56,342 nucleotides of DNA, from the NCBI GenBank assembly GCA_016792585.1, contig JAEULB010000147.1, positions 1 through 56,342 of the forward strand, read 5' to 3'. This DNA is from Rhodospirillaceae bacterium. Its GTDB lineage: Bacteria; Pseudomonadota; Alphaproteobacteria; SHVZ01. Under the pieces are notes generated by a model. It was not told the DNA's origin, made no database searches, and was given only the letters and a program-made list of their open reading frames with translations. Positions 33,262 through 43,120 of the stretch are shown here, piece by piece; within the stretch, counting starts at the first letter, position 1; every line of letters begins with the position of its first letter. A program made the translations under genes and the position numbers.

Positions 33262-34247
33262 GCCGCGAGCCGCTCCAGGAGCGGCTCGTAGAATCGGCGG
33301 ACCGTCGAGAAGACCTCAGCCGGCTCCATCGTGCGGTTTACCTCGGAGCGGAACTCGGCCGAGCCGGGCAGGCCCTTCGAGTACCAGCCGATGTGCTTGC
33401 GCGCGATCTTGATGCCGGTCTGCGTGCCGTAGTGCTCGAGCATCGCCTCGACGTGCTCGATCATGATCTGGAGCTGTCGCTCCAGCGACGGATCGGGAAG
33501 CCGCACGCCGTTCCGGAGATACTGCGTCGCCTGATGGATGAACCACGGACGGCCATAGGTGCCGCGACCGATCATCACGCCGTCGGCACCCGACTGCTCG
33601 AGCGCCTGCTCGGCCGCTTCGAGCGTGGTGATGTCGCCGTTGACGATCACCGGGATCTTCACCGCTTCCTTCACCTGGCGGACGAAGGCCCAGTCGGCCT
33701 CTCCTTCGTACATCTGGCAGCGGGTGCGGCCGTGGATCGTCACCATCTTGATGCCGGCGTTCTCGGCGATCTTGGCGAGCTTCGGCGCGTTGCGGCTGTC
33801 GTGGTCCCAGCCGGTGCGCATCTTCAGGGTCACCGGCAGCTTCACCGCGTTCACGGTCGCCTCGATGAGGCGCTGGGCCTTGTCCTCCTCGCGCATCAGG
33901 GCCGAGCCGGCATAGCCGTTCACGACCTTCTTCACCGGGCAACCCATGTTGATGTCGATGATGTCGGCGCCGAGGTCCTCGTTGAGGCGTGCGGCCTCCG
34001 CCATGACATGCGGCTCGCAGCCGGCTAGCTGGACCGACATGGGCCCTTCCCCCTCGGCGCGCTTGACCATGAGCATGGTCTTCCGGCTCTCGCGGACCAT
34101 CGCCTCGCTGGCGATCATCTCGGATACGACGAGGCCCGCCCCGCATTGCTTGACCACGCGGCGGAACGGCATGTCCGTGACCCCGGACAACGGGGCGAGG
34201 ATCACCGGATCCTCGAGGCGAACCGGGCCGATATTTATGCCCAACAT
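33258..34247 (-). CDS. dusB: tRNA-dihydrouridine synthase DusB (NifR3)
   Basis: A 329-residue FMN enzyme that reduces uridine to dihydrouridine in tRNA. The N-terminal TIM barrel opens [17 protein letters not shown], carries the conserved SEMIASEAM and [10 protein letters not shown], and has catalytic Cys103 in [20 protein letters not shown] and [13 protein letters not shown] are further flavin/phosphate-site motifs. It is the first gene of the nifR3-ntrBC operon, overlapping ntrB by four bases. A perfect inverted repeat lies 9-30 bases upstream of the ATG and includes the only AGGA that could serve as ribosome site. Confidence 0.96.
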   Translation of the reverse strand: MLGINIGPVRLEDPVILAPLSGVTDMPFRRVVKQCGAGLVVSEMIASEAMVRESRKTMLMVKRAEGEGPMSVQLAGCEPHVMAEAARLNEDLGADIIDINMGCPVKKVVNGYAGSALMREEDKAQRLIEATVNAVKLPVTLKMRTGWDHDSRNAPKLAKIAENAGIKMVTIHGRTRCQMYEGEADWAFVRQVKEAVKIPVIVNGDITTLEAAEQALEQSGADGVMIGRGTYGRPWFIHQATQYLRNGVRLPDPSLERQLQIMIEHVEAMLEHYGTQTGIKIARKHIGWYSKGLPGSAEFRSEVNRTMEPAEVFSTVRRFYEPLLERLAA

Positions 34248-34255
34248 TTAGGCAG

Positions 34256-34277
34256 AAATCCTATGTGCTCAGGATTT
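34256..34277 (-). promoter_or_regulatory. Inverted repeat covering the likely ribosome site of dusB
   Basis: On the minus strand AAATCCT (34277-34271) pairs with AGGATTT (34262-34256) over an eight-base loop. It lies between the stop of the CcsA-like gene and the dusB ATG at 34247. The 3' arm contains AGGA, eleven bases before the start and the only Shine-Dalgarno-like stretch. Folding would hide it, so a translational switch is possible; alternatively the dyad is a protein operator. Confidence 0.45.
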
Positions 34278-34279
34278 GT

Positions 34280-35137
34280 TCAGGCTAGCGTCGGGCCATC
34301 GACCACGCAAGAACTTTGCTGCGCCGCAGCACGATTCGCCAGCAGGACCGAGGTGACGAATTTCACGCCGGGATAAGCCAAGGTCAGCAAAAGCCACGCG
34401 AAAAGCGCGATCCGGGCGGCCCGCCTGCCGCGCAACCCCACCCGATTGTGAGCGAACAGCAGGGCCCCGATCACCAGGAAGGCCGCAATAGACAGTACCG
34501 TCTTGTGGTCAACGGCGACCAGCCGGCCGGTCGCCAGATAGTTCGCGGCGATCCCGGTCAGGACCCCGAGGCCGAGGACGGCCTCAGCGGCCGAGAGAAG
34601 ACCGACCTCGAGGCTTTCGGACTCCGCGACCGAGGGGAGCAGCCGGCTGATCGCTGTCGGCCGCTTGGCCTTGAGCGCATGCTCCTGGAGGGCGACGGCC
34701 AGCCCCGCGACGCCAGCGATCGTCACCAGCGCGTAGGTGGCCACCGAGACGACGATATGGACGATCACCCACGAGCTGTATGGCCCGGGCACGCGCGGCT
34801 CCGGTGCGCCCTGCCAGACCGTCGCCAGCGCGGCAAGGACCGCGAGATAGGAGAACAGCAGCGGCATCAGCCGCCAGGCCTCGCGGGAAGCGGCCGCCAG
34901 CGTCGCGAACAGCGCCGTCGACGCGGCGATGGTGACCCAGAGTGCGACCGAGAGACCCGCGTGCCAGGCGTCCTCGATCTGCGCCAGGGCCCAGGCGCCG
35001 GTGCCGGCGACGGCCAGCGCCATCGCCGCCCACCAGATCCCGTCCCGCCCGCGCCCGAACCAGCCGATGACGGCAGCCGGCAGGAGCGCGACCACGGCCG
35101 CGAGGCTGAAGGCGATCGAGGAGTGCATGGGGCGCAT
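34280..35137 (-). CDS. CcsA/YpjD-like cytochrome c assembly inner-membrane protein
   Basis: An inner-membrane protein of about 285 residues with eight hydrophobic segments. It matches the YpjD branch of the CcsA family: IVHIVVSVATYALVTIAGVAG, then VDHKTVLSIAAF and GLRGRRAARIALF...LAYPGVKFV near the end. The conserved His residues of VIVH and DHKT are the kind that bind haem in CcsA. The WWD motif of true CcsA is not seen. The start is uncertain: in-frame ATGs lie at 35155, 35137 and 35128, and I chose 35137 because a longer polar leader would otherwise precede the first membrane helix and run towards the divergent gene at 35214. It may be co-transcribed with dusB. Confidence 0.8.
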   Translation of the reverse strand: MRPMHSSIAFSLAAVVALLPAAVIGWFGRGRDGIWWAAMALAVAGTGAWALAQIEDAWHAGLSVALWVTIAASTALFATLAAASREAWRLMPLLFSYLAVLAALATVWQGAPEPRVPGPYSSWVIVHIVVSVATYALVTIAGVAGLAVALQEHALKAKRPTAISRLLPSVAESESLEVGLLSAAEAVLGLGVLTGIAANYLATGRLVAVDHKTVLSIAAFLVIGALLFAHNRVGLRGRRAARIALFAWLLLTLAYPGVKFVTSVLLANRAAAQQSSCVVDGPTLA

Positions 35138-35213
35138 AGGAGCGTCACCGCTCATCAAGCGCAAGAGCGATGTCCGGGTTGCCTGATCGCCGGAATCCGC
35201 ACCTAATGGCGCC

Positions 35214-37610
35214 ATGTCCCCGCTCCCCTCAAACTCCCGCGTCGTCATCGTTGGTGGCGGCATCGTCGGATGCAGCGTCGCCTATCACCTGACCAAGCTC
35301 GGCTGGACCGACGTGCTGCTGCTCGAGAAGGGACGGCTCACCTCGGGCACGACCTGGCACGCGGCCGGTCTGATCGGCCAGCTGCGCGGCACGCGATCGA
35401 TGACGCGAATGAGCCGCTACGGCATCGAGCTCTATTCGACGCTCGAGGCCGAGACCGGTGCGGCGACAGGATGGAAGGAGTGCGGGGCCGTCACCGTCGC
35501 GCGTACGCCCGAGCGCATGACGCTGCTCAAGCGCAACGTCGCGACGGCGCGCAGCTTCGGCGTCGAAGCGCATCTGATCTCGCCCGCCGAGGCCGGCAAG
35601 CTGTGGCCGCTGATGCGCACCGACGACCTCGTCGGCGCGGTGTGGCTCCCTGGGGACGGCAAGGCCAATCCCACCGATCTCACCCAATCGCTCGCCAAGG
35701 GCGCGCGGACCGGTGGCGCGAAGCTGGTCGAAGGCGTGAAGGTCACAGGCTTCGATCTCCGCAACGGCCGCGTCCACGGTGTCCGTACCGACCAGGGCGA
35801 TGTCACGTGCGAGGTCGTGGTGAACTGCGCCGGCCAATGGGCGCGGCAGCTCGGCAAGCTTGCCGGCGTGACCGTGCCGCTGTTCTCGGCTGAGCATTTC
35901 TACATCGTGACGCGCAAGATCGAGGGCGTGACGCCGAACCTGCCGGTGCTTCGCGATCCGGACGGCTACATCTATTACAAGGAAGAAGTCGGCGGCCTGG
36001 TGATGGGCGGATTCGAGCCCGAGGCCAAGCCCTGGGCCCAGGCCGAGGTGCCGGACAAATTCGAGTTCCAGCTCCTGCCCGAGGACTGGGACCAGTTCGA
36101 GATCCTGATGCAGAACGCGCTGCACCGGACGCCATGCCTGGAGAAGGCGGAGGTGCGCCAGCTCCTGAACGGCCTCGAGAGCTTCACGCCGGACGGCCAC
36201 TTCATCCTGGGCGAAGCGCCAGGCGTCGCCGGGTTCTTCGTCGCCGCCGGATTCAACTCGGGCGGCATCGCCAATGCCGGCGGAGCCGGGCGCCTGACCG
36301 CCGAGTGGATCGTCGCCGGCGAACCGACGGCCGATCTCTGGGAAGCCGACATCAGGCGCTTCGCGCCGTTCTACGCCAATGTCCGGCATCTCAAGGAACG
36401 CACGGTCGAGACCCTCGGCCTCCACTACGCGATGCGTTGGCCTAAGCAGGAGATGCAGTCGGCTCGACCGCTCCGCCGCTCGCCGCTCTACGACCGGCTC
36501 AAGGCCAAAGGCGCGCAGTTCGGCGCCAAGCTCGGCTGGGAAAGGCCGCTCTATTTCGGGCCTGAAGGCAAGCTGAGCTACAGCGCGCCCGGCTGGCTCG
36601 ACACCATGTGCGCCGAGCAGCGGGCAACGCGGCGAGACGTCGTGGTCTTCGACCAGACTTCCTTCGCCAAGTACCGCCTCGACGGACCCGACGCGTTGAA
36701 GGTGCTACAGCGGCTCTGTGCCAACCAGATCGATGTGCCGGGGGGCCGCATGGTCTACACCGCGATGCTGAACCGTCGCGGCGGCTTCGAGAGCGACCTC
36801 ACGGTGACGCGTCTCGACGAGACCAGCTTCTTCATCGTTACCGGCACCGCGCAGGCGAGCAGAGATGCCGACTGGATCCGCCGCCGGATCGGCGACGATC
36901 GCGCGGTCCTGACCGACGTAACCTCGTCCTGGTCCGTGCTGTCGGTGATGGGGCCCAAGGCGGACGCGCTGCTGCGCGCGGTCGGCTCGGCCGATCTTTC
37001 GATTGCGCCGGGCATGACAGGCATGATCGACGTCGGCTACGCGGTGGCGCTAGCCGCACGCTCGGCTTATGTCGGCGGTCCGGGTTACGAGCTCTACGTC
37101 GCGACCGAATTCGCCGCAGCGGCCTATGATGCGCTGGTCGAATCCGGTGCCGCGCAGGGGCTCCGCGACGCGGGTTATCACGCGCTGGACGCGCTTCGGA
37201 TCGAGGCCGGCCGGCGCGGCTTCGGGGCCGAGCTCACGCCGGACGATACGCCACTCGAAGCCGGCCTCATGTACGCGGTCAAGCCCGACAAAGGCGTCGA
37301 CTTCATCGGCCGCGACGCGGTGCTGAGACAGCGCGATGTCGGATGTCTGAAGCGTCTTGGCCTATTCAAGGTCGACGATCCCGCCGCCTTCCCCTGGGGC
37401 GGCGAGGGTTTGCTCAAGGACGGCAAGCCGGTCGGCGAAGTCACCTCGGCTGGCTACAGCGACCTGCTGGGCACGTCGATCGTGATGAGCTATGTCCGCG
37501 CCGACCGTCCGATCTCGCGTGACGACGTGCTTCAGGGGTCCTACGAGCTCGACATCGCGGGCGACCGCGTGGAGGTCACGCCGCTGGCGAAGCCACCGTT
37601 CCAAGGCTGA
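35214..37610 (+). CDS. Dimethylglycine/sarcosine dehydrogenase-like FAD oxidoreductase with GcvT domain
   Basis: A 798-residue cytosolic enzyme. The N-terminal DAO-type FAD domain has VVIVGGGIVGCSVAYHL (residues 10-26) and TTWHAAGL, whose His49 is the covalent-flavin histidine in dimethylglycine dehydrogenase. LNGLESFTPDGHFILGEAP and AAGFNSGGIANAGGAG close the flavin domain near 330-360. Residues about 430-798 form the aminomethyltransferase (GcvT) folate domain, with GRMVYTAMLNRRGG and GGPGYELYV. Family reactions demethylate dimethylglycine, sarcosine or related N-methyl amines onto tetrahydrofolate; the precise substrate is not readable. It lies five bases before the next gene and is divergent from the CcsA-like gene. 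Confidence 0.92.
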   Translation: MSPLPSNSRVVIVGGGIVGCSVAYHLTKLGWTDVLLLEKGRLTSGTTWHAAGLIGQLRGTRSMTRMSRYGIELYSTLEAETGAATGWKECGAVTVARTPERMTLLKRNVATARSFGVEAHLISPAEAGKLWPLMRTDDLVGAVWLPGDGKANPTDLTQSLAKGARTGGAKLVEGVKVTGFDLRNGRVHGVRTDQGDVTCEVVVNCAGQWARQLGKLAGVTVPLFSAEHFYIVTRKIEGVTPNLPVLRDPDGYIYYKEEVGGLVMGGFEPEAKPWAQAEVPDKFEFQLLPEDWDQFEILMQNALHRTPCLEKAEVRQLLNGLESFTPDGHFILGEAPGVAGFFVAAGFNSGGIANAGGAGRLTAEWIVAGEPTADLWEADIRRFAPFYANVRHLKERTVETLGLHYAMRWPKQEMQSARPLRRSPLYDRLKAKGAQFGAKLGWERPLYFGPEGKLSYSAPGWLDTMCAEQRATRRDVVVFDQTSFAKYRLDGPDALKVLQRLCANQIDVPGGRMVYTAMLNRRGGFESDLTVTRLDETSFFIVTGTAQASRDADWIRRRIGDDRAVLTDVTSSWSVLSVMGPKADALLRAVGSADLSIAPGMTGMIDVGYAVALAARSAYVGGPGYELYVATEFAAAAYDALVESGAAQGLRDAGYHALDALRIEAGRRGFGAELTPDDTPLEAGLMYAVKPDKGVDFIGRDAVLRQRDVGCLKRLGLFKVDDPAAFPWGGEGLLKDGKPVGEVTSAGYSDLLGTSIVMSYVRADRPISRDDVLQGSYELDIAGDRVEVTPLAKPPFQG

Positions 37611-37615
37611 GAAGA

Positions 37616-38542
37616 ATGCCTGATATCGTTCTGATCGGGGCGATGTCGCCCCGCATGACCGAAGGTGTCGCCCAACGCTTCCCTTACTATCGCATCGCGA
37701 GCGAAGACGAGCTTGCGACGCTCCCCTATGACGTGAGGCAAGCGGCGACCGTCGTGATCGCTGCCAACAACGTCGGCGCACGCGCGCCGGCGGCGCTGCC
37801 GAAGCTCCGCTTCGTGCTCAATCTCGGCATCGGCTACGACCAGCTCGACCTTCCGGCGCTCAAGAGCGCAGGCGTCGCTGCCGCAAACCTCGCCGGACTC
37901 GCCGACGAATGCGTCGCCGACATGGCGATGGCGCTGCTGCTCGACGTCTCGCGCGGCACGACGCGCGGCGACCGTTTCGTGCGTGCCGGGAAGTGGGGCA
38001 AGGAGCCCTTCCCTTTCGTCAACCGCATCACTGCGATGCGCCTCGGCATCCTGGGTCTCGGCTCGATCGGACTCGCGATCGCGAAGCGCGCCGAGGGCTT
38101 CCGGATGAGCGTCGCCTATCACAACCGCAAGAGGCGTGGCGACGTGCTCTATCGCTACGCCGATAGCGTGCGCGAGCTGGCAGCGACCTCGGATCACCTG
38201 GCGATCGCCGCGCCCGGCGGCACCGATACCCGGCATCTGGTGAACGCCGAGGTCCTGGCCGCGCTGCCGCCCCACGGGATCGTCGTCAACATCGGACGCG
38301 GCTCGATCATCGATCAGGAAGCGCTGATCGTAGCCTTGGCCGCCGGCAAGCTCTGGGGTGCCGGCCTCGACGTGCTCGACGGCGAGCCGGCGGTACCGCC
38401 GCGCCTGCTGGAACTCGACAACGTCGTGATCACGCCGCACCGAGCCGGATCGACGCACGAGACCTCGGAGGACGCGATCGAGCTCACGATCAAAACGCTG
38501 GAAGCCTGGTTCAAGGACGGCACCAACATCGCGCCGATCTAG
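37616..38542 (+). CDS. D-isomer-specific 2-hydroxyacid dehydrogenase
   Basis: A 308-residue NAD(P)-dependent enzyme that reduces 2-oxoacids such as glyoxylate or hydroxypyruvate. The cofactor motif [15 protein letters not shown] is near residue 142. The catalytic Arg is in NIGRGSIID, the Glu in LDGEPAVP and the His in TPHRAGS, with usual family spacing. The mark HNRKRR after the second strand favours NADP(H). GAGG-type sequence (CTGAGAAG) precedes the ATG, which follows the FAD/GcvT gene by five bases, so the two form an operon. Its stop shares CTAG with the stop of the convergent PLP-enzyme gene. Confidence 0.92.
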   Translation: MPDIVLIGAMSPRMTEGVAQRFPYYRIASEDELATLPYDVRQAATVVIAANNVGARAPAALPKLRFVLNLGIGYDQLDLPALKSAGVAAANLAGLADECVADMAMALLLDVSRGTTRGDRFVRAGKWGKEPFPFVNRITAMRLGILGLGSIGLAIAKRAEGFRMSVAYHNRKRRGDVLYRYADSVRELAATSDHLAIAAPGGTDTRHLVNAEVLAALPPHGIVVNIGRGSIIDQEALIVALAAGKLWGAGLDVLDGEPAVPPRLLELDNVVITPHRAGSTHETSEDAIELTIKTLEAWFKDGTNIAPI

Positions 38543-39816
38543 GCCAGCGCCTGCTCCAGGTCAGTCAGCAGGTCGTTCGGGTTCTCGATCCCGACCGAAA
38601 TCCTTATCGTCGCGTCGCTGAGGCCGATCTCTTCCCTCAGATCCTTCGGCACGCCCGAATGCGTGGTCGAGGCGGGATGCGATATCAGCGTCTCGGTGCC
38701 ACCAAGGCTGACCGCGAGCTTCATGATCTCGAGCTTGTCGAGAAAGGCGAAGGCCTCGGCCTCGCCGCCCCTCACCTCGAAGGAGAAGGTTGACCCCGGC
38801 GCCACGCATTGACGGTCGAATACAGCCTTGCGCGGGTCACCATCGTCGAGAAATCCGAGATAGTGCACATCGGCGATCTTCGGATGGGCGCGAAGATACT
38901 CGGCGACCTTCAAGGCATTGTCGTTCGCCCGCTCGGTGCGGATGCCCAAGGTCTCCAGCGAGCGAAGCAGCATCCAGCAGGAATGCGGATCAAGCTGGGT
39001 CCCGAGCGCGCCTCGAAGCAGGATCACCTTGCGGATCATCTCCTCCGAGCCGCAGATGCCGCCGGCGACCAGATCGCTGTGGCCGCCCGCATACTTGGTG
39101 AGCGAATAGAGCGCGAGATCGGCGCCGTGTTTCAGCGGCCTCTGGTACATCGGGCCCATCAACGTGTTGTCGACCGCGATCGGCGGACGATGGCCCTGGC
39201 GCTTCGCGACCTCGTCGCGGACTTCGGCGACGGCGCGGAGGTCGACGAGACCGTTGGTCGGGTTCGCCGGCGTCTCCAGCATGATGAAAGCGAGCCGGCC
39301 CTTGGCCATCGCCTCGTCGGCAGCCGCCATGATCTCGGCTTTGTTCGTGCCGTCGGCGAACCCTACCGGCGTGATGCCGAAGGCCGTCAGCTGGTTTCGG
39401 ATCAGCGTCTCCGTGCCGCCGTAGAGCGGCCGGCTGTGCAGGATGGTGTCGCCTGGCCTGACGAAGGTCAGCAGAAGGGTCGAGATCGCCGCCATGCCGC
39501 TGGCGAAGACCGCGGCTTTTTCGGCCTCGTCCCAGATCGCGAGACGGTCTTCGAGGATCTCGAAGTTCGGATTGTTGAAGCGTGAATAGACCAGGCCCGA
39601 CTTCTCGCCCGGCCGCGGCTTCCGGCGGCCGGAGGTCAGGTCGAAGAAGTCCTTCCCCTGCTGCGCCGACTCGAACACGAAAGTCGAGGTCAGGAAGATC
39701 GGAGGCTTCAGTGCCCCTTCCGACAGGCTCGGCGCGTAGCCGTAGCCCATCATCAGGGTCTCGGGCTTCAGCAGCCGGTTCTCGAGCGTCCGGCTCTTGT
39801 AGTTCGTCGACTTCAT
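38539..39816 (-). CDS. Cystathionine gamma-synthase family PLP-dependent enzyme
   Basis: A 425-residue fold-type I enzyme. PLP-binding Lys241 lies in [11 protein letters not shown]; Asp216 in PIAVDNT and the phosphate-site VYSRFNNP (Tyr77, Arg79) are intact. LYGGTETL has Gly where methionine gamma-lyase has its catalytic Cys (LYGC), which argues against that activity. The insert [15 protein letters not shown] after residue 60 is characteristic of a separate subgroup of this family with unassigned function. I chose the ATG at 39816, with GGAGG seven bases upstream. It lies 52 bases after hutU on the same strand and may be co-transcribed with the histidine-degradation genes. Confidence 0.9.
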   Translation of the reverse strand: MKSTNYKSRTLENRLLKPETLMMGYGYAPSLSEGALKPPIFLTSTFVFESAQQGKDFFDLTSGRRKPRPGEKSGLVYSRFNNPNFEILEDRLAIWDEAEKAAVFASGMAAISTLLLTFVRPGDTILHSRPLYGGTETLIRNQLTAFGITPVGFADGTNKAEIMAAADEAMAKGRLAFIMLETPANPTNGLVDLRAVAEVRDEVAKRQGHRPPIAVDNTLMGPMYQRPLKHGADLALYSLTKYAGGHSDLVAGGICGSEEMIRKVILLRGALGTQLDPHSCWMLLRSLETLGIRTERANDNALKVAEYLRAHPKIADVHYLGFLDDGDPRKAVFDRQCVAPGSTFSFEVRGGEAEAFAFLDKLEIMKLAVSLGGTETLISHPASTTHSGVPKDLREEIGLSDATIRISVGIENPNDLLTDLEQALA

Positions 39817-39868
39817 CGGCGCCTCCATCCTCACATGGAAATGCCGGCCGACGACGATGCGTTCCCGG

Positions 39869-41548
39869 CTACCGCCCGAGCATCGGCAGGTCCAGCCGCT
39901 GCTTAGCCGCGCAGGCGATCGCCTCGTCGTAGCCGGCGTCCGCGTGACGCATGACGCCGGAGGCCGGGTCGTTCCACAGCACGCGCGCGAGCCGCCTTTG
40001 GGCATCGTCGGTGCCGTCGCAGAGGATCACCATGCCGGAATGCTGGCTATAGCCGATTCCGACGCCGCCGCCATGATGGATCGAGACCCAGGTGGCACCC
40101 GACGCTGTGTTCAGCAGCGCGTTCAAGAGCGGCCAGTCGGCGACCGCGTCCGTGCCGTCCTTCATTGCTTCGGTCTCGCGGTTGGGACTGGAGACCGAGC
40201 CTGAATCGAGGTGATCGCGGCCGATCACGATCGGCCCGATCTCCTTCCGCTTCACCATCTCGTTGAACGCGAGGCCGATGCGGTGGCGGTCGCCGAGTCC
40301 TACCCAACAGATCCGTGCCGGCAGTCCCTGGAAGGCGATCTTGCTGCCGGCGTTGTCGAGCCACGTGTGCAGATGCGCCGCACCCGGCATCAGCTCCTTC
40401 ACCTTGGCATCGGTCTTCCTGATGTCCTCGGGATCGCCCGACAGCGCGACCCAGCGGAACGGGCCGATGCCGCGGCAGAACAGCGGACGGATATAGGCCG
40501 GCACGAAGCCCGGGAAGTCGAAGGCATGCGTCTCGCCCGCTTCCTTCGCCATCTGCCTGATGTTGTTGCCGTAGTCGAAGGTGGGGATGCCCATCTTGTG
40601 GAACTCGAGCATCGCCTGCACGTGCGTCCGCATCGATTCCTTGGCGGCCGTCACCGTGCCCTTGGGATCGCTCTGCCGACGCTCCTCCCATTGCTGCAAG
40701 GTCCAGCCTGCCGGCAGGTAGCCGTTCAGCGGATCATGTGCGCTGGTCTGGTCGGTGACGCCATCGGGCCGCCATCGCGCATCGGACTTCGCGCGCCTGA
40801 CGATATCCGGCAGCAGCTCGGCAGCATTGCCGAGCAGGCCGACCGAGATCGCCTTCCCCTCGCCCTTTGCCTTCTCGACGATCGCCAGCGCGTCGTCGAG
40901 ATTCTTTGCCTGGACGTCGAGGTATCGTGTCTTCAGCCGGAACTCGATCGAGGACGGCCGGCATTCGATCGCGATCATCGAGGCGCCGCCCAACGTCGCC
41001 GCCAGCGTCTGCGCGCCGCCCATGCCGCCGAGGCCGGCGGTCAGGATCCATCGGCCCTTGAGACCGCCATAAGCCTGTCGCCCCATCTCGACGAAGGTCT
41101 CGTGCGTGCCCTGCACGATCCCCTGGCTGCCGATGTAGATCCAGGAGCCTGCCGTCATCTGGCCGTACATCATCAGGCCCTGACGATCGAGCTGGTTGAA
41201 ATGCTCCCAGCTCGCCCAGTTGGCCACGAGATTCGAGTTCGCCAGAAGCACACGCGGCGCATCCGCATGCGTGCGGAAGACGCCGACCGGCTTGCCCGAC
41301 TGGATGAGCAGCGTCTCGTCGCCCTTGAGCCGCTTCAGGGTCGCGACGATCGCATCGAAGCACTCCCAGTTCCGCGCGGCACGGCCGATGCCGCCATAGA
41401 CTGTCAGCTCCTGCGGCTTCTCCGCCACCTCGGGATCGAGGTTGTTCATCAGCATCCGCATCGGCGCCTCGGTCGACCACGAGAGCGCCGAAAGCTTGTC
41501 GCCTCGGGGCGCGCGGATGACGCGGGAATTGTCGAGGCGAGTGGCCAT
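39869..41548 (-). CDS. hutU: Urocanate hydratase (urocanase)
   Basis: A 559-residue cytosolic enzyme, the usual length, catalysing the second step of histidine degradation (urocanate to imidazolonepropionate). Markers include [14 protein letters not shown] near residue 30, [21 protein letters not shown] near 132, the NAD-binding [10 protein letters not shown] at 171-180 and [17 protein letters not shown] near the end. The start overlaps the hutH stop by one base, so the two are coupled. No hutI, hutG, hutF or hutC is present in the window. Confidence 0.97.
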   Translation of the reverse strand: MATRLDNSRVIRAPRGDKLSALSWSTEAPMRMLMNNLDPEVAEKPQELTVYGGIGRAARNWECFDAIVATLKRLKGDETLLIQSGKPVGVFRTHADAPRVLLANSNLVANWASWEHFNQLDRQGLMMYGQMTAGSWIYIGSQGIVQGTHETFVEMGRQAYGGLKGRWILTAGLGGMGGAQTLAATLGGASMIAIECRPSSIEFRLKTRYLDVQAKNLDDALAIVEKAKGEGKAISVGLLGNAAELLPDIVRRAKSDARWRPDGVTDQTSAHDPLNGYLPAGWTLQQWEERRQSDPKGTVTAAKESMRTHVQAMLEFHKMGIPTFDYGNNIRQMAKEAGETHAFDFPGFVPAYIRPLFCRGIGPFRWVALSGDPEDIRKTDAKVKELMPGAAHLHTWLDNAGSKIAFQGLPARICWVGLGDRHRIGLAFNEMVKRKEIGPIVIGRDHLDSGSVSSPNRETEAMKDGTDAVADWPLLNALLNTASGATWVSIHHGGGVGIGYSQHSGMVILCDGTDDAQRRLARVLWNDPASGVMRHADAGYDEAIACAAKQRLDLPMLGR

Positions 41549-43086
41549 CAGGCGATCTCCGGGCGGTCGAGAAGACCGCCGATCAGGTCGACGAAAGGAT
41601 GCCGGTGCAGGAACCGATGCGCGGCGGCGATATCGGGCGCCATGATGCGGTCGTGGTCGAGCGGCGCCACATGCTCCCGGAGCGCGGCATGGACATCCGT
41701 CAGCTTCGGCGAGGTCTTCAGCGGCGCCAGCAGGTCGACGCCCTGGGCCGCCGCCATCAGCTCTATCCCGACGATGCTGCCGACATTGTCGGCCATGTCG
41801 AGCAGGCGGCGGGCGGCGTGGGTCGCCATCGAGACGTGGTCTTCCTGGTTGGCCGAGGTCGGGATCGTGTCGACGCTGGCCGGATGCGCCAGCATCTTGT
41901 TCTCGGAGGCCAGCGCCGCCGCCGTCACTTGCGCCATCATGAATCCAGAGTCGATGCCGGGCGTCTTCACCAGGAAGGCCGGAAGGAAGCTCATCACCGG
42001 GTCGACCAGCAGCGCCGTTCGCCGCTCCGACATGTTGCCGATTTCCGCCAGCGCCAGCGCGATTCCGTCGGCGGCGAAGGCCACCGGCTCGGCGTGGAAG
42101 TTGCCACCGGAAAGGATCTCCCCCTGCTCCGCGAATACCAGCGGATTGTCGGAGACGGCGTTGGACTCAGCGACCAGGCGCGTCGCCGCCGACGCCAGCT
42201 GGTCGAGGCAGGCACCCATCACCTGCGGCTGGCAGCGGAGACAATAAGGGTCCTGTACCCGATCGCAGTCCGCGTGGCTGGCGCGGATCGCACTGCCGGC
42301 GAGGAGGTCGCGCAGCACCTCGGCTGCGACCTTCTGCCCCGGCTGGCCGCGCACCTGGTGGATGCGCGGATCGAACGGCGTGTCGGTCCCGCGCGCCGCG
42401 TCGACCGACAACGCGCCCGCGACGAGTGCCGCCGCTAGAAGCCGCTCGGCCGAAAAGAGGCCGGCAAGCGCCAGCGCCGTCGACACCTGCGTACCGTTGA
42501 TCAGCGCCAGCCCTTCCTTCGGCCCGAGGTTGAGCGGTTTCAGGCCGACCGCGTCGAGCGCGGTCCGCGCCGGCATCACCTGGCCGGCATAGCGCACCTC
42601 GCCCTCGCCGATCAGCGCCAGCGACAGATGCGCGAGCGGCGCCAGGTCGCCGGAAGCGCCGACCGATCCCTTCCCCGGCACCACCGGCAGCAGCCCATGG
42701 TCCGCAAAGGCGAGAAGCTGGGCGATCGTCTCCGGCCGCACGCCCGAATAGCCGCGTGCCAGGCTCGCCGCCTTCAGCACCAGGATCAGTCGGATCACCT
42801 CGTCGGGAAGCGGGGATCCCACGCCGACCGCATGCGAGCGCAGCAGGTTGAGCTGAAGCTGCTCGAGCTGGCTCTCCGCGATGCGCGTCTGCGCCAGCTT
42901 GCCGAAACCGGTGGTGACGCCGTAGACCGCTCCGCCACCATGAGCCAATTGCTCGACCAGTGCGGCAGCCGCACGCACCGGGCCATCCGCAGAAGGGTCG
43001 AGCGCGAAGGTCGCAGATCCGGCTGCGATCCGCCGGAGCTGCGGCAGGGTCAGCCGGCCAGGCATCAAGTCGATCCGATCACCCAT
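41548..43086 (-). CDS. hutH: Histidine ammonia-lyase
   Basis: A 512-residue enzyme that removes ammonia from L-histidine to give urocanate. The self-forming MIO cofactor triad is Ala144-Ser145-Gly146 in [14 protein letters not shown]. Other markers are [11 protein letters not shown] near residue 55, [14 protein letters not shown] and the active-site segment PVEQLNGN-equivalent [15 protein letters not shown]. It lies upstream of hutU, overlapping by one base. It is divergent from the histidine phosphatase gene with 34 bases between starts, so both promoters must be compact or overlap coding sequence. Confidence 0.97.
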   Translation of the reverse strand: MGDRIDLMPGRLTLPQLRRIAAGSATFALDPSADGPVRAAAALVEQLAHGGGAVYGVTTGFGKLAQTRIAESQLEQLQLNLLRSHAVGVGSPLPDEVIRLILVLKAASLARGYSGVRPETIAQLLAFADHGLLPVVPGKGSVGASGDLAPLAHLSLALIGEGEVRYAGQVMPARTALDAVGLKPLNLGPKEGLALINGTQVSTALALAGLFSAERLLAAALVAGALSVDAARGTDTPFDPRIHQVRGQPGQKVAAEVLRDLLAGSAIRASHADCDRVQDPYCLRCQPQVMGACLDQLASAATRLVAESNAVSDNPLVFAEQGEILSGGNFHAEPVAFAADGIALALAEIGNMSERRTALLVDPVMSFLPAFLVKTPGIDSGFMMAQVTAAALASENKMLAHPASVDTIPTSANQEDHVSMATHAARRLLDMADNVGSIVGIELMAAAQGVDLLAPLKTSPKLTDVHAALREHVAPLDHDRIMAPDIAAAHRFLHRHPFVDLIGGLLDRPEIA

Positions 43087-43120
43087 TGCACGCGCCTCTC
43101 GTCACATGGTCGACTGATCC

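Noticed and set aside
24322..39816. A methionine-catabolic pair like mdeA/mdeB (PLP lyase plus AceE-like E1)
   Set aside because: The genes are over 12 kb apart in different operons, and the PLP enzyme has Gly instead of the Cys of methionine gamma-lyase.
40211..42247. A 678-codon plus-strand frame
   Set aside because: It is antisense to hutU and hutH, both clearly real; its composition shows no domain.
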